Source: Haloglomus halophilum
GTDB taxonomy: Archaea; Halobacteriota; Halobacteria; Halobacteriales; Haloarculaceae
Assembly: GCF_024298885.1 (NCBI RefSeq)
Contig: NZ_CP101166.1
Location: forward strand, 806,001 to 870,000
Reading direction: 5' to 3'
Length of the DNA stretch: 64,000 nt
In this document: positions 43,106 to 53,137 of the stretch, one piece after another
How positions within the stretch are numbered: position 1 is the first letter of the stretch
Layout: every line of letters begins with the position of its first letter
Position numbers and translations under genes: made by a program
The notes under the pieces: generated by a model
The model's input: the letters and a program-made list of their open reading frames with translations, nothing else
Database searches by the model: none
Told to the model about the DNA's origin: nothing

Positions 43106-43170
43106 TAATACTGGGGGTTGATAGCAGAGTGCGCCCCGGTTTCCGGCTCCAGCGGTCCGTTGCAGGGCGG

Positions 43171-43180
43171 GCGTTTTTGC
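43171..43180 (+). promoter_or_regulatory. A/T box of the SDR gene
   Basis: gcgtttttgc is centred about 27 nt upstream of the ATG at 43203. Confidence 0.5.
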
Positions 43181-43202
43181 CGCCCTCGGTCGAAGGACGG
43201 CC

Positions 43203-43970
43203 ATGACCGCCGATGCCGACCGTCCGGTTCCCGATATCGCGCCGGACCTGAGCGGGCGCACGGCGCTGGTGACCGGGAGCGCGACGGGACTCGGAAGCGG
43301 CCTCCTGCTGGCACTGGCCGAGGCGGGCGCCGACGCCGTCGTCCACTACCGCACGAGCGACGAGGCCGCCGCCGAGGTGGCCGACGAGGCCCGGGAGCGC
43401 GGCGTCGAGGCGACCGTCGTGCAAGGTGACGTGACCGACCCCGACAGCGTCGACGCGATGTTCGCCGACGCCGAGGCCGCCCTCGGGACCGTCGACATCC
43501 TCGTCAACAACGTCGGGGCGTTCGCGCCCAGCCACTGGGAGGCGATCGGCTGGGACCGCTGGAACCTGGTGCTGGAGACGAACTTCAACGGGACCGCCAT
43601 CTGCTCGCAGCGCGCGCTCGGCCCGATGCGCGAGCAGGGGTGGGGCCGTATCGTCAACCTCGGCTACGCCTCCAGCGAGAAGGGCCTCGTCTCGCCGAAG
43701 AACTTCCCGTACTTCGTGGCGAAGGCGGGCGTCCTGATGTTCACGCGGATGCTCGCGGCCGACACGCAGGACGATGGGGTCACCGTCAACGCCGTCTCCC
43801 CGTACGTCGTGGAGAACTCCGACGAGTTCCCCGACGAGGCCCCGCGAGGCCGGTGGGCCTCGTACGACGACCTCGCGGCGCCGCTGCTGTTCTTCTGCTC
43901 GGACGCTGCCGACTACGTCTCGGGTGAGAACGTCGAGGTGGACGGCGGCTGGCTGCCCGAGAAGGTATGA
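43203..43970 (+). CDS. Short-chain dehydrogenase/reductase
   Basis: 255 aa Rossmann-fold oxidoreductase. The dinucleotide-binding motif is T24-G-S-A-T-G-L-G31, the structural motif is NNVG, and the catalytic Ser (NLGYASSEK) and Y170-x3-K174 (YFVAK) follow. It belongs to the classical FabG-like group of SDRs acting on 3-oxoacyl or sugar/alcohol substrates; the exact substrate is open. The N terminus has a 20-residue acidic lead. A MaoC dehydratase follows 180 nt downstream on the same strand, suggesting acyl chemistry. Confidence 0.92.
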   Translation: MTADADRPVPDIAPDLSGRTALVTGSATGLGSGLLLALAEAGADAVVHYRTSDEAAAEVADEARERGVEATVVQGDVTDPDSVDAMFADAEAALGTVDILVNNVGAFAPSHWEAIGWDRWNLVLETNFNGTAICSQRALGPMREQGWGRIVNLGYASSEKGLVSPKNFPYFVAKAGVLMFTRMLAADTQDDGVTVNAVSPYVVENSDEFPDEAPRGRWASYDDLAAPLLFFCSDAADYVSGENVEVDGGWLPEKV

Positions 43971-44149
43971 GTGGCACACTGGACCCGAAGTGGTCTCCTA
44001 CCCACGGTTGCCGGCAACAGGGCGTCGGCGTGCCAGCCCGGGGAGGCCCACCGGTGTCACCGAGGGTGGTCCTGTCACGGGCCCCCACCGACCTACCCAC
44101 CTCGCCGCCGTCGGCAGACACTTGCCCTCCCCCCACCTGCCGACCGAGC

Positions 44150-44617
44150 ATGGAGTACTACGAGGATATCGAGGTCGGCGACGTAACCGAGCACGGCACC
44201 TACGAGATGACGGAGGAGGAGGTCAAGGAGTTCGCCGAGCAGTACGACCCGCAGCCGTTCCACACGGACGAGGAGGCCGCCGAGGAGTCCATCTTCGGCT
44301 CGCTCGCCGCGTCGGGCTGGCACACCGCGAGCGCCTGTATGCGCCTGCTCGTCGACGGCGTGCTGAACGACCAGGCCAGCATGGGCGCCGCCGGCGTGGA
44401 CGAGCTCCGGTGGAAACAGCCCGTCTACCCGGGTGACGAGCTGACGGTGCGGGTGGAGGTCATCGAGAAGGAGCCCCATCCGACGGACCCGACGCGCGGA
44501 CGCATGAGGTCGAAGCTGACCGGGCTCAACCAGGACGGCGAGGCGGTCATCTCGTGGATCGGGCTGGGGATGGTGAAGCGGCGCGAGCCGCTAGACGAGG
44601 CGCCCGGCGGGGACTGA
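44150..44617 (+). CDS. MaoC-family dehydratase
   Basis: 155 aa from the ATG at 44150. A hot-dog-fold hydratase/dehydratase with the family block EEVKEFAEQYDPQPFHTDEEAA and the catalytic-helix region FGSLAASGWHTAS. Acts on enoyl-CoA or 3-hydroxyacyl-CoA. Adjacent to an SDR, it could perform successive steps of acyl-CoA metabolism; co-transcription is uncertain because of the 180-nt gap. Confidence 0.92.
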   Translation: MEYYEDIEVGDVTEHGTYEMTEEEVKEFAEQYDPQPFHTDEEAAEESIFGSLAASGWHTASACMRLLVDGVLNDQASMGAAGVDELRWKQPVYPGDELTVRVEVIEKEPHPTDPTRGRMRSKLTGLNQDGEAVISWIGLGMVKRREPLDEAPGGD

Positions 44618-44639
44618 GGGCGGCGCGACCCCCGCGGAG

Positions 44640-44682
44640 AACTGACGGGCGCACCACGCCGGCGCCGGCGCCGGCGTCAGTT
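44640..44682. terminator. Hairpin between convergent genes
   Basis: aactgacg (44640-44647) and cgtcagtt (44675-44682) pair around a GC-rich ggcgcc repeat. It lies between the convergent MaoC and LURP-one genes and covers the latter's stop codon, so it may terminate either transcript. Confidence 0.4.
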
Positions 44683-45264
44683 CCCCTGGATGGCGTCGAT
44701 GACCATCGCCGCCGCGATGATCGGTTCCTTGGGCACGTCGCTGGCGTCGTCGATGGTGATCTCGTACGTGTCCTTCAGCGAGAACTGGCCGGCGATGGAG
44801 CCGACGTGGTTCCCGCTCGCGTCGGTGATCTCGTACTTGTGGGGGATGAGCTCGCCGAACGGCAGCACGTTCCGGGCGATGGTCGTCGCGGCGCCGCGGG
44901 AGTCGATCTTCGCCAGCGCGGCCTCCGTCTCGGCGTCACGGATCGTCCAGGTGTCCTGCAGGATGGAGTAGTCGTTGTCCAGGATGACGAGGTCCTCGCC
45001 CGTCTGGGCGTCCGAGAGCACGTAGTTCCCCGCGACGTCGATGATGCCGCCGGCCTTGACGGTGAACACGTCGGTGCCGTCCCCGTCGGTGAACGGGAAC
45101 TCCTCCTTCATCTTGAACATCTTCTGCTTCCCGCGGAGGACGACGTTCCCGGACGCGTCCATCGCCTTGTACTTGTTCCGGATGAGCGACTGGACCACGG
45201 TGTAGCGGTCGTCGCTCAACTCGATACCCTGGATGTCGTACTTCGACGCGGTTTCGGGGCCCAT
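44677..45264 (-). CDS. LURP-one-related / scramblase-like protein
   Basis: 195 aa. A 12-stranded beta-barrel pattern around a central helix is suggested by repeats such as YTVVQSLIRNKYKAMDASGNVVLRGKQKMF, ILDNDYSILQDTWTIRDAET and HKYEITDASGNHVGSIAG. This matches the LURP-one/Tubby-like (DUF567) superfamily. It is probably lipid-associated or a membrane-surface structural protein; function unknown. A gttgaaac box (45289-45296, plus orientation) sits 29 nt upstream. Confidence 0.85.
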   Translation of the reverse strand: MGPETASKYDIQGIELSDDRYTVVQSLIRNKYKAMDASGNVVLRGKQKMFKMKEEFPFTDGDGTDVFTVKAGGIIDVAGNYVLSDAQTGEDLVILDNDYSILQDTWTIRDAETEAALAKIDSRGAATTIARNVLPFGELIPHKYEITDASGNHVGSIAGQFSLKDTYEITIDDASDVPKEPIIAAAMVIDAIQGN

Positions 45265-45380
45265 GCCGGAGCATTCAGTCAGTCACCTGTTGAAACTTGC
45301 CCTGCTCCGGGGGAGGCTGCTGTCCCACCCCCTGGCCGCGACCGACAGCGTTTCCGTCGCCCCGCTCGTGTCGTCCGTCA

Positions 45381-48300
45381 ATGACCAAGGAGTACATCGA
45401 GGTCCGCGGCGCGGAGGAGCACAACCTCAAGGACCTCGACGTGTGCATCCCCCGCGAGGAGTTCACGGTCGTCACCGGCCTCTCGGGCTCCGGGAAGTCC
45501 TCGCTCGCGTTCGAGACCGTCTACGCGGAGGGGCAGCGACGCTACATCGAGTCGCTGTCGGCCTACGCCCGGAACTTCCTCGGGCAGATGGACAAGCCAC
45601 AGGTCGAAACCGTCGAGGGCCTGTCGCCCGCCATCTCCATCGACCAGAAGAGCGCCGCCAACAACCCCCGCTCGACGGTCGGCACCGTCACCGAACTCCA
45701 CGACTACCTGCGCCTGCTGTACGCCCGCGTCGGCACCCCACACTGCCCCGAGTGTGGCCGCGAGGTGGGCGAGCAGTCCGCCTCGAACATGGTCGACCGC
45801 ATCCTCGAGCTGCCGGAGGGCACGCGCGCCAAGCTCTGCGCACCGGTCGTCCGCGACCAGAAGGGCGCGTTCGCGGACCTGTTCGACGAACTCGTCGCGG
45901 AGGGGTACTCCCGCGTGGAGGTCGACGGCGAGGAGTACGACCTCGCGGTCGAGAAACCGGACCTCGACGAGAACTACAACCACACCGTCGACGTGGTCGT
46001 CGACCGCGTGAAGGTGTCGCCGGAGGCCCGCTCGCGCATCACCGACTCCGTCGAGACCGCCCTGGAGGAGGCCGAGGGCGTCATCAAACTCGTCCTCCCG
46101 GACCCGCCGGCCGACATCGACCTCGGCAGCGAGACTCGCTCGACCGGCGACCTCGCCGGCGACGAGGACGACGCGGCCGACACGGACGACGACCGGCTGG
46201 TCGTCACCTTCTCCGAGGAACTGGCCTGCACGCACTGTGGCATCGACCTGCCGGAGATCGAGACGCGGTCGTTCTCGTTCAACTCCCCGCACGGCGCCTG
46301 CCCGGAGTGCGAGGGCATCGGTGAGACGAAGGAGGTCGACCCGGACCTCGTCGTCAAGGACCACTCGAAGCCGCTCAAGGACGTGTTCGAGCCGTGGAGC
46401 TACTCGCGGTCCTACTACCGCACCCGGCTCGACGCCGTCGCCGAGCACTTCGAGGTCCCGCTCGACACCCCGTTCGAGGCGCTCGACGCGGACGTGCAGA
46501 ACGCCTTCCTCTACGGGACGAACGAGGACGTGGTGTTCAAGCGACAGACGAAGAACGGCACCCGGCGCAAGGAGAAACCGTTCGAGGGCGTCATCCCGAA
46601 CCTCTCCCGTCGGTACGTCGAGACCGACTCCGAGGGGACCCGCGACCACATCGAGAAGTACATGGCCACGACCACGTGCCCGGCCTGCGAGGGGTCGCGG
46701 CTCAAACCCGAATCGCGAGCCGTTCTCGTCGCGGACGCCTCCCTGGCCGAGGTCAACCGCCTCTCCATCGGCGACGCGCTGGCCCACTTCGAGGGGATGG
46801 AGGACGAGATGACGGAGCGCCAGCGGACCATCGCCGAGGAGATACTGAAGGAGATCCGCGCGCGGCTGGGCTTCATGGACGAGGTCGGGCTGGAGTACCT
46901 CACGCTCGACCGCGAGGCCTCGACGCTGTCGGGCGGCGAGAGCCAGCGCATCCGCCTCGCGACGCAGGTCGGCTCCGGGCTCGTGGGCGTGCTGTACGTC
47001 CTCGACGAACCCTCCATCGGTCTCCACCAGCGTGACAACGACAAGCTCCTGGACACGCTGGAGGGCCTGCGCGACCTCGGCAACACGCTCGTCGTCGTCG
47101 AGCACGACGAGGAGACGATGTGGCGCGCGGACAACGTCATCGACATGGGGCCCGGCCCCGGCAAACGCGGCGGCGAGGTCGTCGTCAACGGGGACGTCGA
47201 GGACGTGATGAGCGAGCCGCGCTCGGTCACCGGCGACTACCTCGCCGGCCGCGATGTCATCCCCGTACCCGACGAGCGACGGGACCCGGACGGCCACATC
47301 CACGTCTCGGGCGCCCGCCAGCACAACCTGAAGGACCTCGACGTGGACGTGCCGCTGGGCAACTTCACGGCCATCACGGGCGTCTCGGGCTCCGGGAAGT
47401 CGACGCTCCTGCACGAGATCCTCTACAAGGGCCTCGTCCGGCGGATGAACGACACGGACGTCAACCCCGGCGACCACGACGACATCCAGTACGAGGGCAT
47501 CGAGACGGTCCGGCTCATCGACCAGTCGCCCATCGGCCGCACGCCGCGCTCGAACCCGGCGACGTACACGGGCGTCTTCGACCACATCCGCGAGCTGTTC
47601 GCCGAGACGAACCTCGCCAAACAGCGCGGCTACGCGAAGGGTCGCTTCTCGTTCAACGTCAAAGGGGGTAGATGTGAGGGCTGTGGCGGGCAGGGAACGG
47701 TGAAGATAGACATGAACTTCCTCTCGGACGTGTACGTCCCCTGCGAGGACTGCGACGGGGCGCGCTACAACGACGAGACCCTCGATGTCACCTACAAGGA
47801 CGCCACCATCGCGGACGTGCTGGACATGAGCGTCGAGGAGGCCTACGAGTTCTTCGAGGGCCACACCGGCATCCGCCGGCGGCTCGAACTCCTGATGGAC
47901 GTCGGGCTCGATTACATGCGGCTGGGCCAGCCCTCCACGACGCTGTCGGGCGGCGAGGCCCAGCGCGTGAAGCTGGCCGAGGAGCTCGGCAAGAAGGACC
48001 GCGGCGAGGCCCTCTACCTGCTGGACGAGCCGACGACGGGCCTGCACAGCGCCGACGAGCGCAAGCTCATCGAGGTGCTCCACCGGCTGACCGACGCCGG
48101 CAACACGGTCGTCGTCGTCGAGCACGAACTCGACCTGGTGAAGAACGCCGACACCATCATCGACCTCGGCCCGGAGGGCGGCGAGGGCGGCGGCGAGATC
48201 GTCGCACAGGGCACGCCCGAACACGTCGCCCGGCAGGACGCCTCGCACACGGGGCGGTACCTCCGCGACCACCTCGATGTGGACCTGCCGGGGCCGCGCG

Positions 48301-48410
48301 CCGAACGCGAGCGCGAGCGGGCGGAACTGCGCGAGCGCGCCAACGAGCGCGTGTCGGAGCTCCGGAGCGAGGCCGACGCCGACACGGAGGCCGCGGCCGG
48401 CGACGACTAG
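45381..48410 (+). CDS. uvrA: Excinuclease ABC subunit A
   Basis: 1009 aa from the ATG at 45381. Damage-recognising ATPase of UvrABC nucleotide excision repair. It has two ABC modules with Walker A at G33-LSGSGKSS and at about residue 666 (GVSGSGKST). ABC signatures [12 protein letters not shown] and [15 protein letters not shown] are present. Zinc motifs include [14 protein letters not shown]...CPECEGIG and CEGCGGQG...CEDCDG. It is slightly longer than bacterial homologues, with an acidic insert near residue 260 and an acidic tail. uvrB and uvrC are not in the window. Confidence 0.98.
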   Translation: MTKEYIEVRGAEEHNLKDLDVCIPREEFTVVTGLSGSGKSSLAFETVYAEGQRRYIESLSAYARNFLGQMDKPQVETVEGLSPAISIDQKSAANNPRSTVGTVTELHDYLRLLYARVGTPHCPECGREVGEQSASNMVDRILELPEGTRAKLCAPVVRDQKGAFADLFDELVAEGYSRVEVDGEEYDLAVEKPDLDENYNHTVDVVVDRVKVSPEARSRITDSVETALEEAEGVIKLVLPDPPADIDLGSETRSTGDLAGDEDDAADTDDDRLVVTFSEELACTHCGIDLPEIETRSFSFNSPHGACPECEGIGETKEVDPDLVVKDHSKPLKDVFEPWSYSRSYYRTRLDAVAEHFEVPLDTPFEALDADVQNAFLYGTNEDVVFKRQTKNGTRRKEKPFEGVIPNLSRRYVETDSEGTRDHIEKYMATTTCPACEGSRLKPESRAVLVADASLAEVNRLSIGDALAHFEGMEDEMTERQRTIAEEILKEIRARLGFMDEVGLEYLTLDREASTLSGGESQRIRLATQVGSGLVGVLYVLDEPSIGLHQRDNDKLLDTLEGLRDLGNTLVVVEHDEETMWRADNVIDMGPGPGKRGGEVVVNGDVEDVMSEPRSVTGDYLAGRDVIPVPDERRDPDGHIHVSGARQHNLKDLDVDVPLGNFTAITGVSGSGKSTLLHEILYKGLVRRMNDTDVNPGDHDDIQYEGIETVRLIDQSPIGRTPRSNPATYTGVFDHIRELFAETNLAKQRGYAKGRFSFNVKGGRCEGCGGQGTVKIDMNFLSDVYVPCEDCDGARYNDETLDVTYKDATIADVLDMSVEEAYEFFEGHTGIRRRLELLMDVGLDYMRLGQPSTTLSGGEAQRVKLAEELGKKDRGEALYLLDEPTTGLHSADERKLIEVLHRLTDAGNTVVVVEHELDLVKNADTIIDLGPEGGEGGGEIVAQGTPEHVARQDASHTGRYLRDHLDVDLPGPRAERERERAELRERANERVSELRSEADADTEAAAGDD

Positions 48411-48523
48411 CGTCCCGGAGCGCAGAGAATCACTGGTGCCCGGTATTTTGCTTCTCCGTCCGGTTCAAGCGGTCAGAAAGATATCAGAGAGGTATCGCAG
48501 ATATTATCCGATAATCTGCCGTT

Positions 48524-51472
48524 TCAGGACCCGGACCCATCCACCGTCTCCGCCGACGTTTTCGCCCGCGGCAGCGACAGCCGGACGACGCTCCCCCGTG
48601 GCTCGTTCTCGTGGATGTCGATCTCGCCGCCCACGTTCGTGACCGTCCAGCGGACGAACCAGAGGCCGAGCCCGGTGGCGTGTTCCAGCGGCGTCTCGTG
48701 GCCACGTTCGAGCGCGGTCTGCTCCAGTTCGCTGATGCCCGGTCCGTCGTCGGCCACGGCGACGGTGACGCGGTCGTCCGCGACCGACACCCGAAGTTCG
48801 ACGGTGGGGTCGGCACTGTCGTGGTGGGTGATGGCGTTCTCGATCAGTTCGTCGAGCGCGACCTCCAGCGTATCGTGGCCGCTGACCCACGCCGCATCGG
48901 GGGCCGAGACCGAGATGGTGGCGTCCGTCGTCTGCTCGCGGTACTCGTCGGCGACCCGCCGGACGAGCGCGGCCACGTCGACGGGTTCGGTGTCGCTTTC
49001 GGGCGAGACACTGTGTCGGAACTCCCGCGTCCGGTCGCTGAGCGCCAGGAGTTCCTCACCCGCCCGTCGGATGGCTTCGGCCTGGCTCTCGGGGTCCTCG
49101 GCCCCGGCCTCGATGTTCGCGGCCCGTGCCAGCACGATGTTCATCTTGTTGCGGAGGTTGTGCCGCAGCACGCGGTCGAACACGGAGAGGCGACTCTCGC
49201 TCTGGCGGAGGTCCGTCATGTCGCGGCAGACCCCCACTCGGCCGACGACCTCGCCGTCCTCGTCGGTGAGGAGCGTGATGTTGATCTCGAGCGAGCGAAG
49301 GGTGCCCTCGCCGTTTCGGACCTCTAGCTCCAGGGTCTCGACCCCGCTTTCGGACTCCGTGAGCGCCTCCACGACCTCCTGCCCATCCGCCAGCTGCTCC
49401 TCGGACAGGACTATCGAGGCGTGCGAACCGACGAGGGTATCGCGGTCCCGACCGAGCAACTCCACCATCGCGTCGTTGACGAGCGTGAACCGGCCCTCTG
49501 TGTCCAGCGCGTACACCGGGTCCGGCGCGGTCTTGAGGATGGCCTCGAACCGCTCCAACTCCCGCTCGCGGGCCTTCCGCTCGGAGATATCGCGACCGAT
49601 ACCGACCAGCCCGAGTTCGGACCCGTCCTGCGCGACCAGCGGTGCACCGGTGAACTCGTAGGGGATGCGCTCACCCCCCTTCGTCTCGAACGCGCTCTCG
49701 ACCGTCACCGTCTCACCCCGCTCGAGCACACGGGCCATACTCTCCGCGACGTTCGCCTGCTGGTCCTCGGGGATGAAATCGAGCGGCGTCATCTCCGGGA
49801 TCTCTGCTTGCGAGTAGCCCGTGACGTCGCTGAGCCGCTCGTTCCAGCGGAGGAAGTTCCCCTGATGGTCGAACGCGTACAGCACGTCCGGGAGCCCCTC
49901 GAAGACGCTCTCGGCGAACGCCCGCTCCTCACGGAGCTCCCGCTCGCGCTCGACCCGGTCGGAGACGTCGCGACCGATACCGGCGTAGCCCAGCAGTTCG
50001 CCGTCGACCTCGACACGGGCGTTGGCGAACTCGTAGGGGATGCGCTCGCCGTCGAGCGTGACGATCTCCGTCTGGACGGTGGCCGTCGGCTGGTCCTTGG
50101 CGACCGCGCCCAGTTCCTCGGCCACCCGCGGGCGCATCGGTTCGGGGATGAACGAGAACGGGCCGAGTTCGTCGATCACCTCGTCGGTACAGCCAGTCAC
50201 CTCGTTGAAACGGTCGTTCCAGCGGACGTAGGTCCCCTCCGTGTCGAACATGTAGAACACGTCGGGGACGGCGTCGAGGATGGCCTCCGTGACCGCCTGT
50301 TCCTCGCGGAGCTCCCGTTCGCGCTCCTTGAGCGGGGTGATGTCACGTGCCTCCGCGACGAGGAGGTTCACCTCCCCATCTCCGCCGGTCACGGGCTTGA
50401 CGGTGAAATGCATTGTCAGAACCTCGTCCGGCAGTTCGACATCGAGTTCGCCACGGACCAGTTCCCCGTCGGCCGCGCGCTCGATGGCGTCGGCAATGAC
50501 ATCCCGGTTGTTGTCGTCGAACCACTCCGCCTCGGGGAAGAACGCCCCGAGTACGTCCTCGCGGTCGTCGTCGATGACCTCCAGCGCGGCGGCGTTGGTC
50601 TCGACGAGGGTCCCGTCGGGTTCGAGCAGGCTGGCGAACTGGTCGGCGTTGTCGAGGATGGCCTCGTAGCGGCGCTCCCGCTCCAGCTCCTCGGTCACGT
50701 CCTCCTGGAAGCCGACGAAATGAGTGATGGTCCCCGCCTCGTCCCGGACGGGGGCGACGGTCAACCGGTTCCAGAACGTGGACCCGTCCTGCCGGTAGTT
50801 CAGGAGCTGGACCCGCGTCGACTCGCCGGCGTCGATGGCACGCCGCAGTTCGGCGACGGGTTCGGAGGTCGTTTCGGGTCCCTGCAGGAACCGACAGTTC
50901 CGGCCGGTGGCCGCCGCCTCGTCGTATCCCGTGATCTCGGTGAAGCGGTCGTTGACGTAGACGATGGGGTTGTCCGGCTGCCGGTAGTCGGTGATGGAGA
51001 TCCCGACGGCCGCCTCGTCGATGGCGCGCTGGAACAGCCGGAGCTGGTCGCGCTGGTCCGCGAGTGCGACCGACATCTTGCGGTCGCGGGCGAGCGACGC
51101 GACCCGGGCGTCGAGTTCGAGCTTCCCCGTCGGGAGCTCGACCACGTCGTCGACGGTCACGCCCAGCGCGTCGGACAGCCACGGCGTGTTGCTGGCCTGG
51201 CCGCGGAGGAGGAGCAGGACCGGGAGCTGGACCGGTTCGGCCGCGGCCCGCCGGCCGCTCAGCTTCGTCGCCACCTCCGGGTACCAGTCCGAATCGACGA
51301 GGCAGAGGTCGAACGCCGGCCACTCCTCGTCGGGCGCCGCCGTCACCACGTCGTAGCCGTCGGCGAGCTGCTGGGCGAACAGCTCCCGGTCGCGCCCGTG
51401 GGAGACCAGCACCAGGACCCGGAGCTGCTCGTCGGAGCGGGCCCCCACAGCGGCGGCGTCTCTCATTCCCAT
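48524..51472 (-). CDS. LOV/PAS multi-sensor histidine kinase
   Basis: 982 aa. Residues 17-130 form a receiver-like N-terminal domain (DLCLVDSDWYPE). The first PAS (about 145-260) is a canonical LOV domain: GRNCRFLQG with adduct-forming Cys193, then NYRQDGSTFWN and GFQED, the residues that bind FMN. Four further PAS domains follow (starting about 270, 390, 515 and 640). The transmitter has His771 (LRHNLRNKMN) and an HATPase domain with DDGPGIS and GLGLWFV. It is likely a blue-light sensor acting on an unlinked regulator. It begins 17 nt after the KaiC-like gene. Confidence 0.93.
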   Translation of the reverse strand: MGMRDAAAVGARSDEQLRVLVLVSHGRDRELFAQQLADGYDVVTAAPDEEWPAFDLCLVDSDWYPEVATKLSGRRAAAEPVQLPVLLLLRGQASNTPWLSDALGVTVDDVVELPTGKLELDARVASLARDRKMSVALADQRDQLRLFQRAIDEAAVGISITDYRQPDNPIVYVNDRFTEITGYDEAAATGRNCRFLQGPETTSEPVAELRRAIDAGESTRVQLLNYRQDGSTFWNRLTVAPVRDEAGTITHFVGFQEDVTEELERERRYEAILDNADQFASLLEPDGTLVETNAAALEVIDDDREDVLGAFFPEAEWFDDNNRDVIADAIERAADGELVRGELDVELPDEVLTMHFTVKPVTGGDGEVNLLVAEARDITPLKERERELREEQAVTEAILDAVPDVFYMFDTEGTYVRWNDRFNEVTGCTDEVIDELGPFSFIPEPMRPRVAEELGAVAKDQPTATVQTEIVTLDGERIPYEFANARVEVDGELLGYAGIGRDVSDRVERERELREERAFAESVFEGLPDVLYAFDHQGNFLRWNERLSDVTGYSQAEIPEMTPLDFIPEDQQANVAESMARVLERGETVTVESAFETKGGERIPYEFTGAPLVAQDGSELGLVGIGRDISERKARERELERFEAILKTAPDPVYALDTEGRFTLVNDAMVELLGRDRDTLVGSHASIVLSEEQLADGQEVVEALTESESGVETLELEVRNGEGTLRSLEINITLLTDEDGEVVGRVGVCRDMTDLRQSESRLSVFDRVLRHNLRNKMNIVLARAANIEAGAEDPESQAEAIRRAGEELLALSDRTREFRHSVSPESDTEPVDVAALVRRVADEYREQTTDATISVSAPDAAWVSGHDTLEVALDELIENAITHHDSADPTVELRVSVADDRVTVAVADDGPGISELEQTALERGHETPLEHATGLGLWFVRWTVTNVGGEIDIHENEPRGSVVRLSLPRAKTSAETVDGSGS

Positions 51473-51489
51473 TGGCCCAGTTATCGCTG

Positions 51490-52950
51490 TCAGTCGTCCG
51501 ACTCGTCGACCCGCTCGGGGGTGCCCGTGAGGATGCCCCGGAGGTCGGTCATCGGGTCCCCGACGTGCAGCCCGTCCTCGCCGATCTCCAGTTCGCGGAG
51601 CGTCCGTTCGAAGCCACCGAGACGCTTCTTCAGCACGCCGATGGATTTCCGAATCTCGCCGTCCAGCTCCAGGTAGCGCAGGAACAGGATGCTGTCGGCG
51701 AGGTAGCTGATGTTCTCCTGTGTCGCCGAGAACTCCCCGGCAACGGACTGTTGCTCCTCGATGAGGATGACGGTGACCCCGACGTTCCGGAGGTACCGAC
51801 AGAGGGTGTGGAGCTGCTCGAGCAGGCCGTCCTCGTCACGGAGCGAGAGCCGGTAGCCGGCGGTCCCGTCGATCATCACCACCTCCGTCCCGTTCTCCTC
51901 GACGTCCATCCGGACCTGGTGGGCGAACTCGTCGGCGGAGAGGTCCATCGGCTCGATCTCCTCGACGCCGAGGTTCCCCTCCGACATCATCCGGTCCACC
52001 GGGATGTCGATGGCCTCCGACCGGTACGTGAACTGCTCGGTGGCCTCCTCGAACAGGTAGATGGTGGAGCGCTCGCCACGAGCGGCGGCCTCCTTCATGA
52101 AGTGGGTCCCGGTGGTCGTCTTGCCCACGCCCGACGGGCCCGTGATGACGCTCACCGTCCCGCGCTCGAAGCCGCCGCCGAGGAGCTGGTCGAGCTCGGC
52201 GATGCCCGAGGAGAGGGTCTCGCGGGTGAACTCGCGGTCGTAGTCGCCGGGTACGAGCGACGGGAAGACGTGGATGCCGTCGTTGCGGATGCGCATCGCG
52301 TGCGAGCCACCGCGGAAATCCGACCCGCGGAGCTTCTCGACCTCGATGCGCCGGCCGGTGTCGCTCCGCGAGAGCGTGAGAATCCCGTCACCGAGGAACT
52401 GGAGGTCGTCGTCGGGACTGTTCGGCGTGGGCTGTGTGGTGTACAGCGCGGTGACGTCCCGGTTCTTCAGGAACGCCGTAAGAGAGGCCATCTCCTGACG
52501 GAACTGGTAGTTGTCGGGCGCGAGCAGCCGGAAGCCGGTCAGCGGGTCGATGACGACGCGCTTCGGGTCACGCTCCCGGACCGCCTCGACGATGCGCTCG
52601 GCGGGCTCGTGGCCCTCGACCTCGGAGGGCTCGAAGGCGGTGTAGCTCCGGTCCTCGAGGAACCGGTCGGCGCTCGGACTCAGGTCGAGGATCTCCACGC
52701 CGTCGAGGTCGAACCCCAGCCCGGCCGCGTTCTGCCGGAGGTCGGCGGCCGGCTCCTCGAACGCGACGAACAGCGGGTCGTCGCCCGCCTCGACGCCCGC
52801 GGTCAGGAAGTGAAGCGCCACGATGGTCTTGCCTGTGCCGGGGCCGCCCCGGAGGATGTAGGCACGTCCCCCTGGAAGCCCCCCGCAAGTGAGTTCGTCG
52901 AGCCCCGAGATACCGGTCGAGACCCGGCTGGAAGATTCCGGTCCGGACAT
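51490..52950 (-). CDS. KaiC-like ATPase (two RecA domains)
   Basis: 486 aa. Domain I has Walker A GGPGTGKT (about residue 37) and a catalytic Glu pair (FVAFEEP). Domain II has GPSGVGKTT (about residue 275) and YLFEEATEQF. Both carry RecA/KaiC strands (ALYTTQPTPNSPDDD and MIDGTAGYRLSL). No KaiA/KaiB genes are nearby, as usual in haloarchaea, where KaiC homologues appear in signalling. A gataag box (cttatc on minus, 52976-52981) lies 28 nt upstream. It probably shares a transcript with the LOV kinase. Confidence 0.92.
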   Translation of the reverse strand: MSGPESSSRVSTGISGLDELTCGGLPGGRAYILRGGPGTGKTIVALHFLTAGVEAGDDPLFVAFEEPAADLRQNAAGLGFDLDGVEILDLSPSADRFLEDRSYTAFEPSEVEGHEPAERIVEAVRERDPKRVVIDPLTGFRLLAPDNYQFRQEMASLTAFLKNRDVTALYTTQPTPNSPDDDLQFLGDGILTLSRSDTGRRIEVEKLRGSDFRGGSHAMRIRNDGIHVFPSLVPGDYDREFTRETLSSGIAELDQLLGGGFERGTVSVITGPSGVGKTTTGTHFMKEAAARGERSTIYLFEEATEQFTYRSEAIDIPVDRMMSEGNLGVEEIEPMDLSADEFAHQVRMDVEENGTEVVMIDGTAGYRLSLRDEDGLLEQLHTLCRYLRNVGVTVILIEEQQSVAGEFSATQENISYLADSILFLRYLELDGEIRKSIGVLKKRLGGFERTLRELEIGEDGLHVGDPMTDLRGILTGTPERVDESDD

Positions 52951-52975
52951 AGATTGCTAGTCGTTCACAGTCGCT

Positions 52976-52981
52976 GATAAG
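52976..52981 (-). promoter_or_regulatory. TATA-like box of the KaiC-LOV kinase operon
   Basis: cttatc on the minus strand is centred 28 nt upstream of the ATG at 52950. Confidence 0.6.
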
Positions 52982-53137
52982 TGTAGTGGCTAACCACCTG
53001 CCCTCGTGGTGTTTTCACCTAGATATCTGAGCGATAGGAACCGGCCATGACCGGGAGATATCATCCACTCAACCGGGCGACTGGACGGCGTCGCGGGGGC
53101 GGGCAGCCTCATGTGCCTGGCCGCCCCATCGACGCAC

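Noticed and set aside
43967..44149. N-terminal extension of the MaoC gene
   Set aside because: The extension has no homology pattern and overlaps the SDR stop; the ATG at 44150 begins the conserved fold.
45378..48272. A 964-codon frame on the minus strand opposite uvrA
   Set aside because: Antisense to uvrA with matching codon phase; no domains, so a GC-bias shadow.
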